A stretch of DNA of 39,442 nucleotides from Duganella callida. GTDB lineage: Bacteria; Pseudomonadota; Gammaproteobacteria; Burkholderiales; Burkholderiaceae_D. The translations under genes and the position numbers were made by a program. Below the pieces are notes generated by a model. The model was given only the letters and a program-made list of their open reading frames with translations. It made no database searches and was not told the DNA's origin. Positions 1 to 9,009 of this stretch are shown here, in pieces (position 1 is the stretch's first letter; every line of letters starts with the position of its first letter). The stretch lies in contig NZ_SPVG01000200.1 in assembly GCF_004614165.1 (NCBI RefSeq), positions 1 through 39,442 on the forward strand, in the 5' to 3' direction.

Positions 1-1582
1 GCGCCGGGCGGGGCGGCGGCGCGGCCTGCGCCGTCGCCAGCAGTTTGAACACGCCCACCACGTCGCTCAGTTTGGCCGCCTGCTCCTGCATCGATTCGGC
101 CGCCGCCGCCGCTTCCTCCACCAGCGCGGCGTTCTGCTGCGTCACCTGGTCCATCTGCACGATGGCGGTGTTGACCTGCTCGATGCCCTGGCTCTGCTCC
201 ACGCTGGCCGAGGTGATTTCATTCATGATGTCGGTCACGCGGGTGATGCTGGCGACGATTTCGTGCATGGTCTCGCCAGCCTGGTTGACCAGCGCCGAGC
301 CGGCCTCGACCTTCTCGACCGAGTCGCTGATCAGCAGCTTGATGTCCTTGGCCGCCGCCGCCGAGCGGTGCGCCAGGTTGCGCACTTCGCCCGCCACCAC
401 GGCGAAGCCGCGCCCCTGCTCGCCGGCGCGCGCCGCCTCCACCGCCGCGTTCAGCGCCAGGATGTTGGTCTGGAAGGCGATGCCGTCGATTACCGAAATG
501 ATTTCGACGATCTTGCGCGATGATTCGTTGATCGAGGCCATGGTGCCCACCACCTGCCCCACCACGTCGCCGCCCTTTTGCGCGATGCCGGACGCCGATT
601 GCGCCAGCTGGTTGGCCTGGCGCGCATTGTCGGCGTTCTGGCGCACGGTGCTGGTCAACTGCTCCATCGACGAGGCCGTCTCCTCCAGCGAGCTGGCCTG
701 CTCCTCGGTGCGCGACGACAGGTCCTGGTTGCCGCTGGCGATTTCCGACGAGGCGGTGGCGATGGTGTCGGTGCTGCCGCGCACCTGGCTGACCAGGTTC
801 TGCAGATTGTTGATCATGTCGCGCAGCGCGCCCATCAGTTCCCCGGTCTCGCACTTGGTGCAGGTGCCGACCATCTGCGTCAGGTCGCCGCTGGCCACGC
901 GCCGCGCCAGCACCACCGCGTCCTGCAGCGGCGCCGCCACCACGCGCGCCACCCACAGCGCCAGCGCCAGGCCGACGCCGATGTTCACCACCAGCAGCAC
1001 GATCGAGGTGGTGCGCGCATTCTGGAACACCGCGGTGGCGGCGTCGCTGGCCTGGTCGCCGCCCTCGACATTGATCTTGACCAGCTTGTTGACGTTGTCG
1101 GTGATGGCCGTGAGAATTTTGGCCGAGGGGCCGCTGGCCAGTTCGCGCGCCTCGACTTTTTTGCCCTCGCGCGACAGCCCGATCATTTTGCCGTGCTCGA
1201 CCAGGAAGGCGGCGAAGTTCTTGTCGAACTCGGTGGCGGTGGCTTTTTCTTCCGGGCTGGAAATCAGCTTTTCGTAGCCGTCGCGGTGCTGCTTCAGCGC
1301 GGCCAGCGTGTCGTCCATGCGCTTTTCGTAATCGGCCATGGCGGCCGGCGCTTCGTTCAGCAAGTGGGCCAGCTCCCAACGCCGCAGTTCGCCGACGTCG
1401 GTGCGCAGCTCCATCACCGCGCGCACGCTGGGCATCCAGTTGTCGGCCAGGTCGGTGGACGCTTGGTTGACCCGGTTCATCGACAAGATGTTGCTGATCC
1501 CCAGCACCAGGGTCAGCAACAATACCGCACCAAACGACACGATCAGTTTTGTGGCTATCTTCAGATCGTAAAACCACTTCAT
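1..1582 (-). CDS. Methyl-accepting chemotaxis protein (3' end beyond window)
   Basis: Transmembrane chemoreceptor that would signal through CheW/CheA. The frame starts with ATG at 1582, preceded by GGAGA at good spacing, and stays open to the left edge, so at least 527 residues are present and the C-terminus is missing. Visible parts are an N-terminal membrane helix (about residues 12-35), a periplasmic helical ligand domain, a second membrane helix (about 190-211), a HAMP region and the methyl-accepting signalling domain. The hairpin tip is recognisable from [19 protein letters not shown], followed by [15 protein letters not shown]. Unusually, the HAMP region carries Cys241-Thr-Lys-Cys244, a CxxC motif. 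The TonB receptor lies just upstream on the same strand with a 118-base gap. The ligand cannot be inferred. Very secure as an MCP. Confidence 0.96.
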   Translation of the reverse strand, partial: MKWFYDLKIATKLIVSFGAVLLLTLVLGISNILSMNRVNQASTDLADNWMPSVRAVMELRTDVGELRRWELAHLLNEAPAAMADYEKRMDDTLAALKQHRDGYEKLISSPEEKATATEFDKNFAAFLVEHGKMIGLSREGKKVEARELASGPSAKILTAITDNVNKLVKINVEGGDQASDAATAVFQNARTTSIVLLVVNIGVGLALALWVARVVAAPLQDAVVLARRVASGDLTQMVGTCTKCETGELMGALRDMINNLQNLVSQVRGSTDTIATASSEIASGNQDLSSRTEEQASSLEETASSMEQLTSTVRQNADNARQANQLAQSASGIAQKGGDVVGQVVGTMASINESSRKIVEIISVIDGIAFQTNILALNAAVEAARAGEQGRGFAVVAGEVRNLAHRSAAAAKDIKLLISDSVEKVEAGSALVNQAGETMHEIVASITRVTDIMNEITSASVEQSQGIEQVNTAIVQMDQVTQQNAALVEEAAAAAESMQEQAAKLSDVVGVFKLLATAQAAPPPRPA

Positions 1583-1661
1583 GGCTGTCTCCTCAGAGCT
1601 GCTGGCTGGCTATCCAGTATGCAACTATGTGAAGCGCCATGCCAGCACCGCGCTGTGCTTG

Positions 1662-1677
1662 TGTTGCCGATGCAACA
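1662..1677 (-). other. Hairpin between TonB receptor and MCP genes
   Basis: TGTTGC and GCAACA form a 6-bp stem with a 4-base loop, inside a longer possible pairing of CGCGCTGT with ACAGCGCG. It lies just after the TonB-receptor stop codon at 1701. There is no T-run, so it is not a standard intrinsic terminator; it could be an RNA-processing or 3'-end stabilising structure. The remainder of 1583-1700 shows nothing I recognise apart from the MCP ribosome-binding site. Confidence 0.4.
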
Positions 1678-1700
1678 GCGCGCTGCCGGATAACTGAAAA

Positions 1701-3959
1701 TTACAGCTTGCCGTTCAGGCTGAGGAACACCTGGCGCGGCGCGCCGGTCAGCAGCGTCTGCAGCGTGCCTTTCGGATCGCTGGCGGCAAAGCCGTTCGAG
1801 CCGACGGTGCTGATGTACTGCTTGTCAAACAGGTTGGTGACATTCAGCTGCAGCGACAGCTCTTTCGCAAAGCCGATTGACTTCAGCTTGTAACCGGCCG
1901 ACAAATTCGCCAGCCAGTAGGACGGCACGCTGGCATCGTTGAGGTAGGTGTAGTAGCGCTTGTCGGTGTACTTGGCGCCGAGGCGGGCATACCACTGGTC
2001 GGTCTCGTACGAGGCTTCGGTGTTGAACAGCTGGCGCGGCGCGTCGACCACGCGCTTGCCGTCCACCTGCACCAGGGTGCTGCCGTCCAGGTAGTTGGAC
2101 TTGTACTTGGAATCGTTGTAGGTGTAGGAGTTGAACCAGCTGATCTCGCGGTTGAACTTCCACACGGCGATCGCCTCCAGGCCGCGCGTGTCGACCTTGC
2201 CGACGTTGACAAAGGTGGACGGGCAGCCGACGATGCCGGCGCAGGTGGCCACGCTCAGCTGGCGGTCGTCGAACCTGGCGCTGTACACGGCCAGCGAGCC
2301 TTGCAGGCTGTCGCGCTTGAAGCGGTAGCCGAGGTCGATGTTGGTCGATTTTTCCGGCTTCAGCGTGGCCACGCCGGCGTTGTAGGCGGCCTGGGTCTGC
2401 GAGAACGGGCCGGTCACGCCCGGCTGGTGGGCGCGCATGTTCTTCGAGGCCGAGGCGAACACTTCGTCATTGGCGGTCAGCGCGTAGTTGAAGCCGACCT
2501 GCGGCAGGAATTTCTTCTCGGCGTCCAGGTTGCCGGCGGCGCGGGTGCCAACCAGGTTGGTGGCGCGGATGTCCACGTCCACCGCCTTGAAACCGGCGTT
2601 CAGCTTGAGCTTCTTGTCCAGCAGCGCCCAGGTGTCCTGCAGGTAGTATTGCGAGGTGGTGGTGATGAAGTTCTGCGACCAGTCGGTGGCAAAGGCATTG
2701 GTCAGATAGTACATGGTGTCGGCCGGACCGGTGACCGCGTAGTAGCGGCGGCTGCCGGTGTGATTGTTGCGCTCGCCCCAGGCGCCGGCCGCCACGGTGT
2801 GGTCGCCAATGTCCCAGGTGACGTCGCTGATGATACCGTCGCGGCGGATCAGGTATTCGGTGGTGCGCAGCGAGATCGGGTTGTTGGCGTCGGTCGGCAC
2901 GTACGGCGTGTACCAGTGGCCCTGGCCGGCGTTGTCGTGGTGGTAGACGGTGGTCTTCAGGTTCAGCGACGGGCTCAGGTTCAGGTCCAGCGTCAGGCCG
3001 CTGAAGGTGTCCTTGCGCAGGCCGCCGGCCGAGTAGTAGGCGTCATCCAGGCTGTTGACGCCGCCGGTGAACACGCCCTTGGCGGCGTTGACGGCGCGCT
3101 GCCAGTCGGGCTGGTAGTTGTCCCAGTCGTAGCCGAGGCGGTGGATCATTTCCAGCGACATGTCCTGGTAGTCGACTTCCTTGCGGTCGGAGTAGTTGAC
3201 GAAGCCGGTCAGGCTGTTGCTCTCGCCGAAATTCAGCACGAAGCGGGCGTTGATCTGATCCTGGTCCTGGCCGCCTTCGCCCTTGGTCTTGTCGGTGCGC
3301 TGGCGGGTGCCGCTGAGGAAGGCCTTGAAGACATTGTTGATCAGGCCGGTATCGACGCGGGCGAAGGTACGCGAGGTCGAATCGCTGCCCACCGTCTGGG
3401 CGAAGGTCAGGCCGCGCTCGTCGGTCGGCGCCAGCGTGAAGAATTGCACGGTGCCGCCCAGGTTGCTGGTGGACGCGGTGCCCAGCGCGCCGGCGCCCTG
3501 CGACACCTGCACGCTGCCAATGTTTTCCGACGACACGGCGCGGCTGATGTGCAGGCCGTTGTTGTTACCGTAGGTCATGTCGCCGAGCGGGATGCCGTCC
3601 AGCGTGAAGCCCAGCTGGTTCTGGTTGAAGCCGCGGATGCTGAAGCGGGTCGACCATTCGTAGGCGCCGAACGGGTCGGCCGACTGGAAGTTCACGCCCG
3701 GCAGTTTTTCCAGCACCTTCAGCGGGCTGGTGCCCGGCAGCGCTTCGGCCAGGTCGGCCTTGTTGATGTTCTGCACCTGGCGCGACTGGCCGCGGCCGGT
3801 GATTTCCACCGTCTGCACCGGACCGGCCATGGCGCCGGCCACGGCGCCGTCATCGGCCGCGTCGGTCGCGTTGGCCACGGTAGCGGCGGCATACGCCTGG
3901 CAGGCCAGAGCCTGCAGAACCACCAGGCACAAAGGTTTCAGAGGGAAGCGCTGGGACAT
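1701..3959 (-). CDS. TonB-dependent outer-membrane receptor
   Basis: Outer-membrane beta-barrel transporter of 752 residues, energised by TonB-ExbBD. A signal peptide with likely cleavage after CQAYA or nearby is followed by a plug domain: VEITGRGQSRQV at the mature N-terminus, then KVLEKLPGVNF, FSIRGFNQNQLGFTLDGIP and GTVQFF. The remainder is a barrel with many aromatic and Asn/Asp-rich strands, ending in a TonB-receptor-like segment (LQLNVTNLFDKQY) and a last strand. The final residue is Leu rather than the usual Phe. The start at 3959 has only a weak AAGAAAG ribosome-binding site. A four-unit Pho box with a -10 element lies directly upstream, so phosphate-starvation control is the best guess. 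The substrate is unknown; a phosphorus-containing ligand would fit the regulation but is inference. Confidence 0.95.
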   Translation of the reverse strand: MSQRFPLKPLCLVVLQALACQAYAAATVANATDAADDGAVAGAMAGPVQTVEITGRGQSRQVQNINKADLAEALPGTSPLKVLEKLPGVNFQSADPFGAYEWSTRFSIRGFNQNQLGFTLDGIPLGDMTYGNNNGLHISRAVSSENIGSVQVSQGAGALGTASTSNLGGTVQFFTLAPTDERGLTFAQTVGSDSTSRTFARVDTGLINNVFKAFLSGTRQRTDKTKGEGGQDQDQINARFVLNFGESNSLTGFVNYSDRKEVDYQDMSLEMIHRLGYDWDNYQPDWQRAVNAAKGVFTGGVNSLDDAYYSAGGLRKDTFSGLTLDLNLSPSLNLKTTVYHHDNAGQGHWYTPYVPTDANNPISLRTTEYLIRRDGIISDVTWDIGDHTVAAGAWGERNNHTGSRRYYAVTGPADTMYYLTNAFATDWSQNFITTTSQYYLQDTWALLDKKLKLNAGFKAVDVDIRATNLVGTRAAGNLDAEKKFLPQVGFNYALTANDEVFASASKNMRAHQPGVTGPFSQTQAAYNAGVATLKPEKSTNIDLGYRFKRDSLQGSLAVYSARFDDRQLSVATCAGIVGCPSTFVNVGKVDTRGLEAIAVWKFNREISWFNSYTYNDSKYKSNYLDGSTLVQVDGKRVVDAPRQLFNTEASYETDQWYARLGAKYTDKRYYTYLNDASVPSYWLANLSAGYKLKSIGFAKELSLQLNVTNLFDKQYISTVGSNGFAASDPKGTLQTLLTGAPRQVFLSLNGKL

Positions 3960-4003
3960 GAGTTGTTCTTTCTTGCTAGGTTAGTGGAAAATCAACTGGC
4001 AAG

Positions 4004-4059
4004 ATTGTAAAAAGGGCATATGACCATGCCATGACGGGTGCGTGACATCTTGATGACAG
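4004..4059 (-). promoter_or_regulatory. PhoB-type promoter: four Pho-box half-sites plus -10
   Basis: Read on the minus strand, four 7-bp units occur at an exact 11-bp period: CTGTCAT (4059-4053), ATGTCAC (4048-4042), CCGTCAT (4037-4031) and TGGTCAT (4026-4020). A 10-bp gap follows, then TACAAT (4009-4004). Known PhoB sites are 7-bp CTGTCAT-like direct repeats separated by 4 bp, ending about 10 bp before the -10 element and replacing the -35. All of these distances are met. A -35-like ATGGCA at 4032-4027 (17-bp spacing) overlaps the box. Transcription would start near 3997, about 38 bases before the TonB-receptor start codon. Confidence 0.85.
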
Positions 4060-4119
4060 TACGCATGCGCACCGACAGGGCGGCGGCGCCGTCCTAGCAT
4101 CGGCCAAAAGGAGACGATC

Positions 4120-5454
4120 ATGGACATGGACACGCGTGTCGCGCCGGCCGCCGCCGACAATGCCGCTGATAACGCCGACGACAACCCGGCGCCGGCGGCC
4201 GGGCCGCGCGGCTGGCTGGGCAAGCTGGGGCCGGGTCTGATCACCGGCGCCGCCGATGACGATCCCAGCGGTATCGCCACCTATTCGCAGGCCGGCGCCC
4301 AGTTCGGCTTCAACATGCTGTGGACGCTGCTGCTGACGTATCCGCTCATGGTCGGCATCCAGATGATCAGCGCGCGCATCGGCCGCGTCAGCGGCCATGG
4401 GCTGGCGACCAATATGCGGCGTCACTTCCCGCTGTGGCTGCTGTACACCATCGTCACGCTGCTGCTGGTGGCCAACATCATCAACATCGCCGCCGACATC
4501 GCCGCCATGGGCCAGGCGGCCACGCTGATCGCCGGCGGCAGCGCGCAATGGTATGCGCTGGCGGCCGGGGTGCTGTCGGCCGCGCTGCAGGTGGCGCTGC
4601 CCTACCGCCGCTATGTGCAGGTGCTCAAATGGCTGACGCTGGCGTTGCTGGCCTATGTGGCGACCGCGCTGAGTCTGGATCTGCCCTGGTCGCAGGTGCT
4701 GCACGCGGCGGTGCTGCCGCGCCTGTCATGGCAGCCCGACTACATCACCACCGTGGTGGCGGTATTCGGCACCACCATCAGTCCCTACCTGTTCTTCTGG
4801 CAGGCCTCGCAGGAAGTCGAGGACTTGCGCGCCGATCCGCAAGCCCGGCCGCTCAAGCGCTGCACCGAGCAGGCCGCCGAACAGCTGCAGCGCATCAAGA
4901 TCGACACCGTGGCCGGCATGGGCTTTTCCAACCTGGTGGCGATGTTCATCATGCTGACCACCGCCGCCACGCTGGGCGCGCATGGGGTCACGCAGATCGA
5001 ATCGTCGGCGCAGGCCGCTTCGGCCCTGCGGCCGATCGCCGGCGACTTCGCGTTCGCCCTGTTCAGCATGGGCATCATCGGCACCGGGCTGCTGGCGGTG
5101 CCGGTGCTGGCCGGCTCGGCCGCTTACGCCATCGCTGGCGCCATGCGCTGGCGTAACAGCCTGGAACTGCAGCTGTCCGGCGCCAGGAAGTTTTACGCGA
5201 TCATCATCGGCGCCACGCTGATCGGCACCGCCATGTGCTTCACCTCCATCGACCCGATCCAGGCGCTGTTCTGGAGCGCGGTGGTGAACGGCGTCGCCGC
5301 GGTGCCGGTGATGGCGGTGGTGATGCTGCTGGCGGTGCGGCGCGATGTGATGGGCCAGCTGCCGGTGTCGTTGCGGCTGCGCGTGCTGGGCTGGCTGTGC
5401 ACCGGCTTGATGGCGCTGGCGGTGGTGGCGATGTTTGCCACCATGGGAAAATAA
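4120..5454 (+). CDS. Nramp-superfamily divalent metal transporter, divergent clade
   Basis: Inner-membrane transporter of 444 residues with about eleven hydrophobic segments. The ATG at 4120 has a strong AAGGAG site. After an Ala/Asp-rich cytoplasmic N-terminus comes the first core helix with GAADDDPSGIATYSQAGA. In canonical MntH/Nramp proteins this helix has DPGN; here it is DPSG. The helix that normally carries the metal-binding Met-Pro-His reads TTISPYLFFWQASQE, so Met and His are replaced by Ser and Tyr around the conserved Pro. Nramp relatives with altered motifs include a magnesium-transporting clade, so Mn2+ selectivity should not be assumed. It is divergent from the TonB receptor and 33 bases upstream of a small exported protein that may be co-transcribed. 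Confidence 0.88.
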   Translation: MDMDTRVAPAAADNAADNADDNPAPAAGPRGWLGKLGPGLITGAADDDPSGIATYSQAGAQFGFNMLWTLLLTYPLMVGIQMISARIGRVSGHGLATNMRRHFPLWLLYTIVTLLLVANIINIAADIAAMGQAATLIAGGSAQWYALAAGVLSAALQVALPYRRYVQVLKWLTLALLAYVATALSLDLPWSQVLHAAVLPRLSWQPDYITTVVAVFGTTISPYLFFWQASQEVEDLRADPQARPLKRCTEQAAEQLQRIKIDTVAGMGFSNLVAMFIMLTTAATLGAHGVTQIESSAQAASALRPIAGDFAFALFSMGIIGTGLLAVPVLAGSAAYAIAGAMRWRNSLELQLSGARKFYAIIIGATLIGTAMCFTSIDPIQALFWSAVVNGVAAVPVMAVVMLLAVRRDVMGQLPVSLRLRVLGWLCTGLMALAVVAMFATMGK

Positions 5455-5487
5455 TGCGGTAAGCTGGGGCTTTTCACTGGAGGCGCC

Positions 5488-5844
5488 ATGCCGCGACTGT
5501 TGCCCCTGCTGTTGGCCGTGCTGATGGCGCTGACGACGCTGCCGGCCTGGGCCATCGACCGCCCCTTCCCCGCCAACATCCTGCGCGGCAAGATGACGCC
5601 GGGCTATTTCCCCGATATCAGCATCGACGGCAAGGCGCGCCAGCTGTCGCCGGCCGCGCGCATCTTCAACCGCGACAACATGATCGAGATGCCGGCCGCG
5701 CTGCGCGGCAAGGACCTGGTGGTGAATTACACGGTGGACGGCATGGGCAATATCGACCGCATCTGGATACTGACCGCGGAGGAAGCGGCGCAGAAAGTGC
5801 CGACCGCGGCGGAAGCGGCGGCGGCGGCCGCCGCGGCTAAATAG
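5488..5844 (+). CDS. Small exported protein of unknown function
   Basis: 118 residues, with ATG preceded by GGAGG four bases upstream. The N-terminus is a clear Sec signal peptide, with hydrophobic core LLPLLLAVLMALTTLP and a probable cleavage after AWA. The mature part is about 80 residues, rich in basic and aromatic residues, with the segment VVNYTVDGMGNIDRIWILT. It ends in an alanine/glutamate-rich tail terminating in a run of alanines and Lys. I do not recognise a family. It follows the Nramp gene closely on the same strand, so co-expression is likely. Its last 8 bases overlap the 3' end of the opposing GGDEF-EAL gene. Confidence 0.8.
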   Translation: MPRLLPLLLAVLMALTTLPAWAIDRPFPANILRGKMTPGYFPDISIDGKARQLSPAARIFNRDNMIEMPAALRGKDLVVNYTVDGMGNIDRIWILTAEEAAQKVPTAAEAAAAAAAAK

Positions 5845-8149
5845 CGCACTCCGGCGCGTCGGCGCGGGCGCAGGCAAAGCGTAGCAGCTCGTCCGGCGGG
5901 ATCGGCCGCGAAATGTGGTAACCCTGCAGGTAGTGGCAGCCCATCTTTTCCAGGATGGCGGCCTGGCCAGCCGTCTCCACGCCCTCCGCCACCAGCTGCA
6001 GGCCCAGGCTCTGGCCCATGGCGATGATGGCGTGCACCAGCTTGTTGTTGCGCTCGCTGTGCTCGATGTCCATGACAAACGCGCGGTCGATCTTCAGCGT
6101 GTTCAGCTGGAATTGGGTCAGGTAGCTGAGCGAGGAATAGCCGGTGCCGAAATCGTCCAGCGAAATGCCGACGCCCAGCGCGCGCAACTGGCCGAGCACC
6201 GCGCGCACGTTGGCGGCGTCGTCGATCAGCACGCGCTCGGTCAGCTCCAGCTCGAGCTGGCGCGGCGACAGGCCGTTGCGCTGCAGCGCCTGCGCCACCA
6301 GCGCCACGAAGCCGGGATCGGCCAGCTGCCAGGCCGAGACGTTGATGCTGATGGTCACGTCGTCGAGCAGGCCATGCTTCCACTGGCCGACCTGGCGGCA
6401 GGCTTCTTCCAGCACCCAGGTGCCAAGTTCCACGATCATGCCGCTATCTTCCGCGACCGGGATGAAGCGGTCCGGCGTTACCGGCCCCAGCAATGAGCTG
6501 TTCCAGCGCAGCAGCGCCTCCACCTTGGTCAGCTTGCCGGTGTGGGCGTTGGTGATGGCCTGGTACACCAGATAAAACTCGCCGGCCTCGATCGCGCCGC
6601 GCAGGGCGCCATCGATCACCAGCGCGTCCTTGGCGGCGGCGTTCATGGCGTCGTTGAACACGCGCTGCTCGCCGCGGCCGGCTTTCTTGGCCTCGTACAT
6701 GGCGATGTCGGCGTTGCGTATCAGCGTATCGCCGTCGCGGCCGTGGAGCGGATAGCAGGCCACGCCGATGCTGGCGGTCAGGCTGATCGCATGGTGCGAC
6801 AGCTCGAAGCCGCGTTCCATGGCCTCGATGAGGGCGGCCGCGCGGCCGGTGGCGGTGGCCGTGGCGCTGCCGGCGGCCAGGCCCGGCAGGATGACGATGA
6901 ATTCATCGCCGCCGAAGCGGGCCAGGATGTCGTCCGGTCCCAGCAAGGTGTGCATGCGGCTGGCGGCGGTGCGCAGCAGTTGGTCGCCGGCCGCATGGCC
7001 GAAGGAATCGTTGACGCGCTTGAATTTGTCGAGATCGATGAACAGTACCGCGCATTCGCGGCCGGCGGCGGCGGCCTGGTCGATCTCCTGCGCCAGCCGG
7101 CTGGCCAGGCCGTGGCGGTTGAAGAAGCCGGTGACAGGATCGATGCGCGCGGCCTGGTAGAGCAAATCGTCCTTCTTTTTGCGCTCGCTGATGTCCAGCA
7201 ATTGGACCAGGCAGTACAAGCGGCCGCGCTCGATGTAGGGCGAGCCCAGCAGTTCGACCGGCAGGCGGGAGCCGTTGTGCAGCGTGAAGACGGTGGTTTC
7301 GGCTATCGGATACTGGACGTCGGGCGCCTCGAAGCGGCGGAAATACGCGTCGGCCATCTCGCGCGTCAGGTTGGGCAACAGTTCGCTGACGTGCCGGCCG
7401 ACCAATTCCTGGGCATGTCTAAAACCCAACAATCGTGCACATCGTTCATTAGCGATGTGCACGTAACCCCGCCGGTCGCGTATCAGGAATCCGTGGCTGA
7501 GGCTGTCGATGGTGCGGGCGTAACGCTGCTGGATTTCATCCTGGACCGCGTAAATCAGTCCGAGCGTGGAGAGAATTTTGAGGAGTCCGGTGCCGATGAA
7601 CCAGACCGTGTACAGATCCGGCCCCATGATCGCCGCGCTGACCAGATTGAAGCCGCCCCGTAATATCAGCGTCCATCCGAGCAGGCGGTAACGGCCGCGT
7701 GCATCGATTAACTGCTTGCCGGCCCAGCAAATCACCAAGCCGAATATCGCCACGGTGCCGGGTGCCAGCCATTCGGTTTTCCAGTGCCACAGCAAGGAAA
7801 ACACCACGGCGCCAAATACGACAGCCGCTGGCGCCCATTTAATATTTTCCCTGCGTATTTTTCCGATAAAGAAGCGGGTACCGGCCCAATAACCCGCTAT
7901 CGCCAGAGATAATGCCAGGGCACATAATGATAATCGCCAGGACAAGGGCATCAAATGCTCGCCGGCGACCCATATGATGGAACCGGTCATCGCCGCCATT
8001 TGGCCGGCGCCCCAGAATAGCGCATGCTTTTCCTTACGCTGCATGAGCCAAAGGAAAATCAGTAAGGCACTCAGTATGATGTCAGCTGAAAACTCCACCA
8101 GCATCGCTGAGAGATAAACGGGGAAGCCTGGGTCTGCGCTCATTGGCAT
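5837..8149 (-). CDS. Membrane PAS-GGDEF-EAL cyclic-di-GMP protein
   Basis: 770-residue bifunctional-type enzyme of c-di-GMP turnover at the inner membrane. Roughly the first 200 residues hold about seven hydrophobic helices (a MASE-like sensor), followed by a PAS domain (FLIRDRRGYVHIANERC onward). The diguanylate-cyclase domain has RFGGDEFIVILPG. The phosphodiesterase domain has EALLRW, NVSAWQL, ELTE, DDFGTGYSSLSYL, KIDR and EGVE, so the EAL catalytic set looks intact. The residue matching the inhibitory-site Arg (RxxD) before GGDEF is Gly (GPDD), so product inhibition at the usual I-site is unlikely. The start at 8149 has GAGG seven bases upstream; a second ATG at 8143 is possible. The gene is isolated and converges with the small exported protein. 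Confidence 0.96.
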   Translation of the reverse strand: MPMSADPGFPVYLSAMLVEFSADIILSALLIFLWLMQRKEKHALFWGAGQMAAMTGSIIWVAGEHLMPLSWRLSLCALALSLAIAGYWAGTRFFIGKIRRENIKWAPAAVVFGAVVFSLLWHWKTEWLAPGTVAIFGLVICWAGKQLIDARGRYRLLGWTLILRGGFNLVSAAIMGPDLYTVWFIGTGLLKILSTLGLIYAVQDEIQQRYARTIDSLSHGFLIRDRRGYVHIANERCARLLGFRHAQELVGRHVSELLPNLTREMADAYFRRFEAPDVQYPIAETTVFTLHNGSRLPVELLGSPYIERGRLYCLVQLLDISERKKKDDLLYQAARIDPVTGFFNRHGLASRLAQEIDQAAAAGRECAVLFIDLDKFKRVNDSFGHAAGDQLLRTAASRMHTLLGPDDILARFGGDEFIVILPGLAAGSATATATGRAAALIEAMERGFELSHHAISLTASIGVACYPLHGRDGDTLIRNADIAMYEAKKAGRGEQRVFNDAMNAAAKDALVIDGALRGAIEAGEFYLVYQAITNAHTGKLTKVEALLRWNSSLLGPVTPDRFIPVAEDSGMIVELGTWVLEEACRQVGQWKHGLLDDVTISINVSAWQLADPGFVALVAQALQRNGLSPRQLELELTERVLIDDAANVRAVLGQLRALGVGISLDDFGTGYSSLSYLTQFQLNTLKIDRAFVMDIEHSERNNKLVHAIIAMGQSLGLQLVAEGVETAGQAAILEKMGCHYLQGYHISRPIPPDELLRFACARADAPECAI

Positions 8150-8315
8150 CTGGCGTCCTCGGACGCTGTTGCAAGGTGACTAGCACCATTGTAAGCCGAA
8201 CTCGACAGTAACGTCAGGAAAGTGTTGCCGATAAGCAGCAGACCAATTCATGCGGCTTTGCGAGGCGTTTTATGCCAAAAATTGGCGCGTACCTGCCATT
8301 TTCGAGCTTATGCTC

Positions 8316-8921
8316 CTAGGAGAACAGGGAAATAGCCAACGCCCACATGATGATAGCGATCAACGCGTCCAGCACGCGCCAAGCGTTGGGGCGCAAAAAT
8401 ATTGGCGTTAAATAGCGCGCTCCGAGGCCCAGGCTGCTGAACCATAAGGTGGACGCCAACATTGCCCCGCCGGCAAAATAGACAGGACCGTTAGCGGTTT
8501 GCTGGCCGCCGATGGAGCCTAATAACACCACCGTATCCAGATAAACGTGAGGATTTAGCAGACTGAATGCCAGCATGGCGGCAATTACTGATTTACGGTC
8601 GGGCGCGGTTTTATTTTCTCCCGCCACCATGGCCGAGGGACGCAAGGCGGAGCGCGCCGCACGCAGGCCGTAGCAGAATAAAAATCCCGCGCCGGCGATT
8701 TTTATCCAGAATAACAACCTCGGCGCCTCGATAATCAGACGACCCATGCCAGCGACACCAGCGCCAATTAACACCACATCGCACAAAATACAGATCGCGA
8801 CGCAGGTTAAAACAAACTCGCGTTTTAGCGCCTGCCGCAGCAAAAAAGCGTTTTGCGAACCAATTGCAATAATCAGGCTGCTGCCCAATCCCAAGCCTTT
8901 AAGAAAAGCACCCGCTTCCAT
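8316..8921 (-). CDS. argO: LysE/ArgO-family amino-acid exporter
   Basis: 201-residue inner-membrane protein with about six hydrophobic helices. The family exports basic amino acids (arginine, lysine). The segment LIIAIGSQNAFLLRQAL is the signature N-terminal helix region of LysE/ArgO, and FSLLNPHVYLDTVVLLGS is the conserved middle segment. The chosen ATG at 8921 has GGAG seven bases upstream and gives the usual family N-terminus; an upstream in-frame ATG at 8939 would add six Arg-rich residues and has no such site. It is divergent from the ArgP/LysG-type regulator, the classical arrangement in which the regulator senses basic amino acids and activates the exporter. Confidence 0.93.
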   Translation of the reverse strand: MEAGAFLKGLGLGSSLIIAIGSQNAFLLRQALKREFVLTCVAICILCDVVLIGAGVAGMGRLIIEAPRLLFWIKIAGAGFLFCYGLRAARSALRPSAMVAGENKTAPDRKSVIAAMLAFSLLNPHVYLDTVVLLGSIGGQQTANGPVYFAGGAMLASTLWFSSLGLGARYLTPIFLRPNAWRVLDALIAIIMWALAISLFS

Positions 8922-8936
8922 CTGCCGTCTCCGTCG

Positions 8937-9005
8937 CAAAAGGCATCAGCTTACGGTGCGGACGAAGATAAGTATAATTAATCTTATTTTCCAATTATTA
9001 GGAAA
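8937..9005. promoter_or_regulatory. AT-rich divergent promoter region of exporter/regulator pair
   Basis: This short AT-rich gap contrasts with the GC-rich surroundings. On the plus strand TATAAT is at 8973-8978; on the minus strand TATACT overlaps it (8976-8971). Overlapping divergent -10 elements fit mutual control by a LysR-type protein binding between the genes. No convincing -35 elements are present, as is common for activated promoters. AGGAAA before 9010 serves the regulator start. Confidence 0.55.
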
Positions 9006-9009
9006 GCTA

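Noticed and set aside
45-1577. Long frames on both strands over the chemoreceptor
   Set aside because: The true gene is the minus-strand frame starting at 1582, which is open to the left edge and shows the whole MCP signalling domain; the others are shadows.
1701-1710. TonB receptor truncated because its last residue is Leu
   Set aside because: Length and final barrel strand are complete; the terminal residue varies in the family.
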